Shown here one piece after another: positions 33,099 through 40,184 of a stretch of 40,184 nucleotides of DNA (position 1 is the stretch's first letter; every line of letters begins with the position of its first letter). The notes under the pieces were generated by a model. That model was not told the origin of the DNA, searched no databases, and was given only the letters and a program-made list of their open reading frames with translations. The stretch comes from Candidatus Aminicenantota bacterium (GTDB lineage: Bacteria > Acidobacteriota > Aminicenantia > Aminicenantales > UBA4085), in the NCBI GenBank assembly GCA_026393865.1, contig JAPKZI010000204.1, positions 1 through 40,184 of the forward strand. The letters are read 5' to 3'. Position numbers and translations under genes: made by a program.

Positions 33099-34400
33099 TC
33101 AAATACCCTTTTCAAGGCGGCTCTGCTGCTCCAGGCAGTCCAGGAGGAGGTGGCAGAGGATCTTGATGCCGACGGCGATGCTCCGTTCATCGGGATTGAA
33201 ATACGGGCTGTAGAGCGGGGCCGGATTCGGCAGACGGGGATTTTTCACGCCGAGCAGGAAATAGAGGCCGGGTATCCTCTGGCTGTAAAGGGCGAAATCG
33301 TCGGCCATCATCTGGGGCTTGATCGGATTGACGTTGCCCGCGCCGATCGCCTCGGAGAGCGACGGCATCATGAGTTTCAACAGCTCGGGATGATTGGCGA
33401 CCGAAGGCGTCTCTTCATCGAAGGCGAAGGCGTAATCTCCGCCGAACGAATGGACGATGCCTTTGACCGCGTTTTCCATGAGGCGGGAGATCTTTTTCCT
33501 GTTCGTGTCGCTCAGCGTCCGGACGATCCCTTCGAGCCGGACGCGATCGGCGATGAGGTCGGATTTCGTCCCGCCCTCGATCCTCCCGATGGTCAGAAGG
33601 GCCGGATCGGTCGGATCGATGTTGCGGCTGATAAGCGTTTGGAGGGCGGCTACGACCTGAGAGGCGAGGACGATCGCGTCCACGCCGTCTTGCGGCTGCG
33701 AGCCCTCGGAGCTTTTCCCCTTGATCGTGATCTGGAACGCGTCCGAGTTGGCCAGGAGCGGGCCGGAGGAGATGAAGGTCTGGCCGACGTTCTCCGGCCA
33801 GACGTGAAAGCCGAAGATGGCGCCCACGGGGGGATTGTCGAGGACTCCTTCCTTGATCATGAGGGCGGCGCCGCCCTCCTCACCGGACGGGGGGCCCTCG
33901 CCGGCGGGCTGAAAGATGAATTTGATGTTGCCTTTGATCCGGTCTTTCAACTCGTTCAGGACGTAGGCCGTGCCGAGGACGATGGCGGCGTGGATGTCGT
34001 TGCCCTTGGCGTGCATGACGCCCGGGTTCAAGGATTTGAAGGGGACGTCGGCCATCTCCTGGATGGGAACGGCGTCCAGGTTGGCCCGCAGGGCGATCGT
34101 GGCTCCCGTCTGGCCGCCGCGGAGCAGGGCGACTACGCCCGACTTCGCGATCCCCGTTTTGACGTCGAGCCCCAGGGTGATGAGGCGCCCGCTGATGATG
34201 TTCGCCGTCTCCTGTTCCCGGTTGGCGAGCTGGGGGTCCATGTGGATGCGCCGGCGGACCTTGACCATTTCCGGGCCGATCTTGGCGATCTCGCGGTCGA
34301 TGTCCACGGCCGTTTTTTTATCGACGGCGGACTCCGCGGCGAGGCCAAAAAAGGCGGACAGGAGGAGCGATGAGAGTCGGATGAGTCCTTTGGAAATCAC
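33099..34400 (-). CDS. Exported M20-family amidohydrolase homologue with altered active site
   Basis: This 433-aa protein is of the M20D (aminoacylase/hippurate hydrolase) type, with a signal-like N-terminus (LIRLSSLLLSAFFGLAAES). The fold is clear from RRRIHMDPQ.. , VMHAKGNDIHAA, FIFQPAGEGPPSGEEGGA, FGFHVWPE and ADDFALYSQRIPGLYFLLG. Family enzymes have HACGHD and PAEEG, which supply metal ligands and the catalytic Glu. Here these read HAKGND (K132, N134) and PAGEG (G167). Loss of a Cys, a His and a Glu suggests a pseudo-enzyme or changed chemistry. The surrounding frame is intact, so it is not obviously a pseudogene. Confidence 0.82.
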   Translation of the reverse strand: MISKGLIRLSSLLLSAFFGLAAESAVDKKTAVDIDREIAKIGPEMVKVRRRIHMDPQLANREQETANIISGRLITLGLDVKTGIAKSGVVALLRGGQTGATIALRANLDAVPIQEMADVPFKSLNPGVMHAKGNDIHAAIVLGTAYVLNELKDRIKGNIKFIFQPAGEGPPSGEEGGAALMIKEGVLDNPPVGAIFGFHVWPENVGQTFISSGPLLANSDAFQITIKGKSSEGSQPQDGVDAIVLASQVVAALQTLISRNIDPTDPALLTIGRIEGGTKSDLIADRVRLEGIVRTLSDTNRKKISRLMENAVKGIVHSFGGDYAFAFDEETPSVANHPELLKLMMPSLSEAIGAGNVNPIKPQMMADDFALYSQRIPGLYFLLGVKNPRLPNPAPLYSPYFNPDERSIAVGIKILCHLLLDCLEQQSRLEKGI

Positions 34401-34595
34401 GCCTTATCTTAGAACGAGTGCGGCCTAAAGTCAATTATTTAAACGACTAACCGTTGGACGGTTCCTTCATTGAAGCCGGGGCGCGGGGAGCCTGGGGTCG
34501 CCTCCGGAACGGCTAAGAACCAAAGAAGATTTTCGCGGAGAAGGGATTGTGTCCCTTTGTCTTTCATGATAGCTTATCCCGAAGGAGCAAATCCT

Positions 34596-35075
34596 ATGGA
34601 TCAATGGTATCGGACCTTCTATAAATCGCCGATCGGAGAAATCGAGATCATGGGGACCGACAAGGAGATCTGCTCGGTCAATTTCGTGAAGGGGCGGAAA
34701 CGGGAAAGCGCCGCGTCCCTCTCCCCTGCGCTTAAAGAATGCGTCAAACAGCTCGACGAATATTTTAAAGGCAAGCGGAGGATCTTCGAGCTCATGCTGA
34801 GGATGGGCGGGACGGACTTTCAAAAAGCGGTCTGGCTGTCCCTTTTAGGCGTCGGCTACGGAGAGACGACCTCGTACGGGGACATCGCCAAGTCCATCGG
34901 GAGGCCGAAGGCGGTGAGGGCCGTGGGCAACTCGAACCGGCTCAACCCTATCGGGATCATCGTGCCCTGCCACCGCATCATCGGGAGCACCGGCGATTTG
35001 ACCGGGTATGGCGGCGGCCTGTGGCGGAAGGAATGGCTGCTCGAGCACGAACGGAAGCATTTAAAAAAGAAATAG
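34596..35075 (+). CDS. ogt: Methylated-DNA--protein-cysteine methyltransferase
   Basis: This protein removes alkyl groups from O6-alkylguanine in DNA by transfer to its own cysteine in IIVPCHRIIGSTGDLTGYGGG. Upstream the helix-turn-helix part (GETTSYGDIAKSIGRPKAVRAVG, with the Arg finger) is intact, and FQKAVWLSLLGVGYG precedes it. I chose the start at 34596 (MDQWYRTFY, 159 aa) because AAGGAG lies 9 nt upstream and the N-terminus then matches the family. The longer 201-aa ORF in the track adds unrelated residues. Confidence 0.9.
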   Translation: MDQWYRTFYKSPIGEIEIMGTDKEICSVNFVKGRKRESAASLSPALKECVKQLDEYFKGKRRIFELMLRMGGTDFQKAVWLSLLGVGYGETTSYGDIAKSIGRPKAVRAVGNSNRLNPIGIIVPCHRIIGSTGDLTGYGGGLWRKEWLLEHERKHLKKK

Positions 35076-35083
35076 ACGGCGGC

Positions 35084-36670
35084 TCAAAACGAGATGTGTT
35101 CCTGGTACTCTCCGAACGCGTCCTTGAGGACGTTCGTGATCTCGCCCAGAGTGGCCAGGCTTTTGACGGCCCCTATGAGCGGCGGCATGAGGTTCTGTCC
35201 CGTTGTCAAAGCCGTTCTTAGATCCGCCAAGCGCCCCTCGGCCTGAGCGGCGTCCCGCCCTTTCTTCGCTCGCCGCAGCCGGGCGATCTGTTCCCGTTCC
35301 AGCGTCTTCGGCGGCAGCTGGATCTTGAAGTCCGGCTGATCGCCGGCGTGGGCATATTCGTTCAGCCCGACGAGAATCCGCTCCTTGTTCTCGATCTGTT
35401 TCTGATAGGCATAGGCGCTCCCTTGGATCTCGCGCTGGATGTAGCCGGACTCGATGGCCTTGAGTGTCCCGCCCAGGCCCTCGATCTCCTTGAGATATCC
35501 GAGGACCCCCGCTTCGATCTCGTCCGTCCGCGTTTCGACGAAGTAGGACCCGCCGAGAGGATCGGCGGTCGCCGTAACGCCGCTCTCGTGGGCGATGATC
35601 TGCTGAGTGCGGAGGGCGATGCGGGCGGACTCCTCGCTCGGGAGGGCCAGGGCCTCGTCCCGTGAATTCGTGTGCAGCGACTGGGTGCCGCCCAGCACGG
35701 CGGCCAGCGCCTGGAGGGCGACCCGGGTGACATTGTTCTCCGGCTGCTGGGCCAGGAGCGTCGAACCGCTCGTCTGGGTATGGAAGCGGAGCATCCACGA
35801 GGCCGGGTCCTTGGCTTTGAAGCGGTCCCGCACCAGACGGGCCCAGATCCGGCGCGCGGCCCGGAACTTGGCCGTTTCCTCGAAGAGGTCGTTATGCGAG
35901 GCGAAGAAAAAAGACAAACGGGGAGCGAAGGCGTCCACGTCGAGCCCGGAGGCGGTCAGCGTCTCGAGGTAGGCGAGGGCGTTGGCGAAGGTGAAGGCGA
36001 GCTCCTGGACGGCGGTCGCGCCGGCTTCCCGGATATGGTAACCGCTGATGCTCATTGTGTTCCACTTGGGAACGTTCGTCTGGCAGAAGGCGACGATGTC
36101 GGCGATGATCCGCAGGGATGGTTGGGGCGGGAAGATATAGGTTCCCCGGGCGACGTATTCCTTCAGGATGTCGTTCTGGATCGTCCCGGACAGGGCGCTC
36201 CACGGAACGCCCCGTTCCTCGGCCAGGGCGAGGACCATGGCCAGGAGGATGCCGGCGGTGGCGTTGATGGTCATGGAGACGCTGACCTTCTCGAGCGGGA
36301 TGCCGTCGAAGAGGACGGCCATGTCCTCGAGGGAATCGATGGCCACGCCGACCTTGCCAACCTCGCCGGCGGCTAGGGGGTTGTCGGAATCGAGCCCGAT
36401 CTGGGTCGGCAGGTCGAAGGCGATGCTCAGCCCCGTCTGCCCCTGGGCGAGGAGATAGCGATAGCGCTGGTTGGACTCCCGGGCGGTCCCGAAGCCGGCG
36501 TATTGGCGCATGGTCCAAAGCCGGCCGCGGTACATCGTCGGATGGATGCCGCGCGTGAAGGGGAATTCGCCCGGCCGCCCCAGTTTTCCGGCGACGTCGA
36601 AATCCTTGAGGTCCTCTTCGGTATAAACGGTCTTGGTCTTTGGTTCCGGACTTGTTTTCGCGTTAGCCAC
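35084..36670 (-). CDS. mutA: Methylmalonyl-CoA mutase, catalytic subunit without B12 domain
   Basis: This 528-aa protein interconverts methylmalonyl-CoA and succinyl-CoA. It covers only the substrate-binding TIM barrel: [57 protein letters not shown] and [15 protein letters not shown]. The Tyr in PTMYRGR suits methylmalonyl-CoA rather than isobutyryl-CoA mutases. The C-terminal cobalamin domain (DxHxxG) is absent and must be a separate small subunit. The track ORF begins farther upstream in a Arg-rich stretch; GTG at 36670 ([11 protein letters not shown]) is the better start. The symbol is approximate because naming of split mutases varies. Confidence 0.88.
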   Translation of the reverse strand: MANAKTSPEPKTKTVYTEEDLKDFDVAGKLGRPGEFPFTRGIHPTMYRGRLWTMRQYAGFGTARESNQRYRYLLAQGQTGLSIAFDLPTQIGLDSDNPLAAGEVGKVGVAIDSLEDMAVLFDGIPLEKVSVSMTINATAGILLAMVLALAEERGVPWSALSGTIQNDILKEYVARGTYIFPPQPSLRIIADIVAFCQTNVPKWNTMSISGYHIREAGATAVQELAFTFANALAYLETLTASGLDVDAFAPRLSFFFASHNDLFEETAKFRAARRIWARLVRDRFKAKDPASWMLRFHTQTSGSTLLAQQPENNVTRVALQALAAVLGGTQSLHTNSRDEALALPSEESARIALRTQQIIAHESGVTATADPLGGSYFVETRTDEIEAGVLGYLKEIEGLGGTLKAIESGYIQREIQGSAYAYQKQIENKERILVGLNEYAHAGDQPDFKIQLPPKTLEREQIARLRRAKKGRDAAQAEGRLADLRTALTTGQNLMPPLIGAVKSLATLGEITNVLKDAFGEYQEHISF

Positions 36671-36735
36671 GACAGCCCCCGTCGAGAAAAATGGCCCGCC
36701 GCGCTCTTCCGCGCCGCGGACGGAGAGCGGACGGA

Positions 36736-38399
<1,664 letters not shown>

Positions 38400-38407
<8 letters not shown>

Positions 38408-38768
38408 GTGATTTCTCCTTTCGTTTTTTCCATTGCCGCCAGACGAAACGGGCGATCGGAAGGGCGATGGGGAGGAATTTGGACGAGGGCCAAATGAACT
38501 TGGACGTGATCAGGGAAGAGGCTTCGGAAATGTTGACGGCGGCCCGTTTCGAGGCCTCCAGGGTCTTGCCCAGGTCCTCCACTTTTTCTTTGACGACGAG
38601 GTCGAGCTCGGTCAGATGTTTGGCCAGGATGCCGAGCTCGGCGAGAGTCTTTTCCCCTTCGGCCGCCGTCCGGCGGATCTGGACCAGGAATCGGACGAGA
38701 TAGATGACGAGGATGACGGCGGCGAAGGTAAGGACGAGAAAGAGGACCTGGTTGAGCGTCAGGGGCAT
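38400..38768 (-). CDS. DUF948-like membrane protein
   Basis: The start at 38768 gives a 122-aa protein beginning with a membrane segment (LNQVLFLVLTFAAVILVIYLVRFLVQI). A helical region follows (TLAELGILAKHLTELDLVVKEKVEDLGKTLEASK), then a second hydrophobic stretch and a basic tail. This resembles DUF948 proteins, which commonly neighbour ytxH genes. The longer track ORF adds 25 residues without a membrane signal. Neither start has a clear Shine-Dalgarno. Confidence 0.72.
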
Positions 38769-38997
38769 GGCAGAATAAACATAATGGAAAAGAAGGGGTT
38801 TGTCAATTCGGCTGAGGCCTTTCTCGCCCCAGGAGCACGTCATTGGGATGGCTCACGATAGCTTCGGCCATCGGGTATCGGGGTGAATTCTCCTTTTTCC
38901 GATCAGGCTCCGAGTTTGGCCATGAGATCGAGACATTTCAACCCCTGAGCCATGGCTTCCCAAGCCTTTCCTGGATCTTTAAAGCACCGCCGCCAAT

Positions 38998-39017
38998 CCC
39001 CGGACGTAAGTCCGGGG
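38998..39017. repeat. REP-like hairpin with GTAA loop
   Basis: CCCCGGAC-GTAA-GTCCGGGG is a perfect 8-bp stem with a four-base loop. No T-run follows, which argues against a terminator. Compact GC-rich hairpins of this form are common as REP sequences mobilised by Y1 transposases or as IS200/IS605 end structures. Only one copy is seen in the window. Confidence 0.5.
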
Positions 39018-39047
39018 TTGGTTCAAATAACAGTGGATATCTTTTTC

Positions 39048-39093
39048 TTGACAGATAGAACCCGATCCTATATATTTGCCTATGTGCATATGC
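39048..39093 (+). promoter_or_regulatory. arsR promoter with probable ArsR operator
   Basis: TTGACA (39048-39053), 17 bp, TATATT (39071-39076) form a strong sigma-70 promoter. A palindrome GCATATGC (39086-39093) lies around the expected transcription start and is a good candidate for the ArsR operator, giving metalloid-inducible autoregulation. Confidence 0.6.
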
Positions 39094-39230
39094 GTATTAG
39101 AGAATTTAATGAGACCAGACGGCCCCATCGAACCCATAATGTCTCAATACAAAGAGGGACCCTTGATTGAAATAGGTCACAAGGCCATATGGGGATTTAA
39201 GCGAATTCTCCTCGAGCCAGGAAGAAAAAT

Positions 39231-39602
39231 ATGGATAATTATTTAAAAGTCCTGAAAGCTCTTGCCGATGAAACGCGCCTCCGGATAATCAATCTGCTTT
39301 ATGAACGCGAACTTTGCGTCTGCGACCTGGAGGCTATTCTCGGCACTACCCAGACAAAAATATCGCGGCACCTAGCCTATTTAAGAAATACCGATCTTGT
39401 GCGGGACAGGAAAATCGCCCAGTGGTCATTTTATTCCTTCAACAGATCCGGCGGGATGAAATTTATCGATGAACTCGTGCACGGTGTTTTAAAAAACATT
39501 GACGTTTATCAGCATGATTTGGGACTGCTTAAAAAGAAGGAGAGGGCCGGAGACTGTCAAACAAATGTGGCTATTAAAGGAGGAATTAATGAAGATCATT
39601 GA
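39231..39602 (+). CDS. arsR: ArsR-family metalloid-responsive repressor
   Basis: This 123-aa winged-helix repressor contains ELCVCDLEAIL, the CxC-type As(III)-binding motif of ArsR/SmtB proteins, in the helix before the recognition helix (TTQTKISRHLAYLRNTDLV). Metal binding would release it from its operator. The ArsR-type N-terminus (LKVLKALADETRLRIINLLYE) is intact. AGGAAG precedes the ATG. It overlaps arsD by 14 nt, so the two are coupled. Confidence 0.9.
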   Translation: MDNYLKVLKALADETRLRIINLLYERELCVCDLEAILGTTQTKISRHLAYLRNTDLVRDRKIAQWSFYSFNRSGGMKFIDELVHGVLKNIDVYQHDLGLLKKKERAGDCQTNVAIKGGINEDH

Positions 39603-39888
39603 AATTTATGAGCCGCCCCTGTGCTGCCCTACCGGCGTATGCGGGCCAGCTCCGGATCCGGAACTTGCCACCCTGCAAGATGCGGTAATGAAGCTTAAAA
39701 AGGAGGGATATTCGGTGGAACGGATTGCCATCAATCAACAACCCATGCGGTTCATGAATAATCCTCTCGTCAAGGGGATCCTTAATTCAGAGGGTAAGGA
39801 ATCGCTGCCCATCACTCTCATCGGCGGAAAATTGGTCCTCAAAGGCCGATATCCGAAATATGAAGAACTATTAAAGGAGGTGATTTAA
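39589..39888 (+). CDS. arsD: ArsD-type arsenic metallochaperone
   Basis: This 99-aa protein has the ArsD cysteine cluster CCPTGVCG at about residues 12-19. In known ArsD proteins it holds As(III) and passes it to the ArsA ATPase. The thioredoxin-like rest (SLPITLIGGKLVLKGRYP) is complete. I chose the start at 39589 because AAAGGAGG sits 8 nt upstream; the 129-aa version in the track overlaps arsR too far. No arsA is in the window; it may follow beyond the edge. Confidence 0.88.
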   Translation: MKIIEIYEPPLCCPTGVCGPAPDPELATLQDAVMKLKKEGYSVERIAINQQPMRFMNNPLVKGILNSEGKESLPITLIGGKLVLKGRYPKYEELLKEVI

Positions 39889-40104
39889 ATGCCGACTTAT
39901 GAATTTCTATGCCCGAGGTGTAAACACGTCTTTGAAAAAAAGATGACGGTAGAGGAAAAAAAGAACACAACGGTCAGTTGCCCCAAATGCAATTCCGAGG
40001 AGGTGCGCCAGCAATTCTTCGGAGTGAGCTTTTCGGGTAAAAAAAACGCGCGCGGAAATTCCTCGGGCGGGTGCTGCGGCGGCGGGCCCAGCTGTTGCGG
40101 ATAA
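39889..40104 (+). CDS. FmdB-type zinc ribbon protein with Cys-rich tail
   Basis: This 71-aa protein starts MPTYEFLCPRCKHVFEKK and continues with SCPKCNSEEVRQQFFGVSF. These CxxC pairs form the zinc ribbon of the FmdB family. The C-terminus adds GGCCGGGPSCCG, a Cys/Gly tail common in family members. It starts at the base after the arsD stop with a GGAGG upstream inside arsD, so it belongs to the operon. A metal- or metalloid-binding role is plausible from context but not shown. Confidence 0.85.
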   Translation: MPTYEFLCPRCKHVFEKKMTVEEKKNTTVSCPKCNSEEVRQQFFGVSFSGKKNARGNSSGGCCGGGPSCCG

Positions 40105-40135
40105 GCCACTCATTTCCATCCAACGGAGAGACGAT

Positions 40136-40184
40136 GTGCCTTTAGATGAAAAGACTAAAGAGCTCGTGGCTTTGGGCGCGTCCC
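40136..40184 (+). CDS. Carboxymuconolactone decarboxylase/AhpD-like protein, 5' end only
   Basis: From GTG 40136 the frame reads MPLDEKTKELVALGAS to the window edge. This is the usual opening of carboxymuconolactone decarboxylase-like (AhpD-type) proteins. GGAGAG lies about 7 nt upstream. Such thiol-redox proteins often sit in gene sets with ArsR, ArsD and FmdB-type proteins. The gene is cut after 16 codons. Confidence 0.6.
   Translation, partial: MPLDEKTKELVALGAS

Larger units (their letters stand above)
38769..39230. other. Intergenic region before the ars cluster
   Basis: This 462-bp gap contains a REP-like hairpin and the predicted arsR promoter, both listed separately. The small ORFs in the track here (38843-39058 and 38952-39170) have no supporting features. 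The arsR leader would be about 150 nt and A/T-rich. Confidence 0.55.

Overview
The window looks like chromosomal DNA of a GC-rich, Gram-negative (diderm) bacterium with one clearly foreign, more AT-rich insert at its left end. The lipid A and LPS genes (lpxK, an lpxL-type acyltransferase, gmhA) show an outer membrane. The order pilB-pilT-pilC-pilS-pilR-pilA is the one known from Myxococcus and Geobacter. Together with the exported M20 protein and the split methylmalonyl-CoA mutase, this fits a deltaproteobacterial, Acidobacteriota or Aminicenantes-like lineage. That placement is an inference; no rRNA gene is present to confirm it.

Region 1 (1-6.9 kb) is a tRNA-anchored integrative element. 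A partial tRNA-Pro and an intact tRNA-Arg(TCT) are followed by about 6.4 kb of AT-richer DNA. It ends in a 46-nt copy of the 3' part of a tRNA-Arg, and the sequences beyond both tRNA ends are related to each other. Inside lie a 'mobile mystery' HTH/Fic toxin-antitoxin pair behind four 33-bp operator repeats, a three-gene module (GHKL ATPase, a probable winged-helix protein and a beta-class DNA methyltransferase), and the C-terminal stump of a tyrosine integrase. The three-gene module has no recognisable nuclease or helicase and is the best candidate for an undescribed defence or modification system.

Region 2 (6.9-11.7 kb) holds an RhlE-type RNA helicase, then a patchwork: a membrane-protein/beta-repeat gene pair, a 5' fragment of hsdR, IS21-like end repeats, two tiny lysine/arginine-rich ORFs with strong Shine-Dalgarno sites, and a secreted thermonuclease-family protein.

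Region 3 (11.7-19.6 kb) is a type IV pilus locus. PilB and PilT are the extension and retraction ATPases, PilC is the platform protein, PilS/PilR are the sensor and sigma-54 activator, and PilA is the pilin. A near-perfect sigma-54 promoter with three upstream repeats precedes pilA. Similar boxes precede pilB, suggesting a shared regulator.

Region 4 (19.6-29.1 kb) has plsC-gmhA on the plus strand. The minus strand carries lpxK (frameshifted), an lpxL-type gene, rph, a UDP-glucuronate decarboxylase and a glycosyltransferase, with several 4-nt overlaps, then a flotillin and an unusual aminotransferase fused to a PEPCK/HprK-like P-loop domain.

Region 5 (29.1-40.2 kb) contains a lipoprotein, a secreted coiled-coil protein, comEC, an M20 protein lacking several active-site residues, ogt, the catalytic subunit of methylmalonyl-CoA mutase, enolase and two small membrane proteins. 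It ends with an arsR-arsD-FmdB-carboxymuconolactone decarboxylase-like gene set that runs off the edge.
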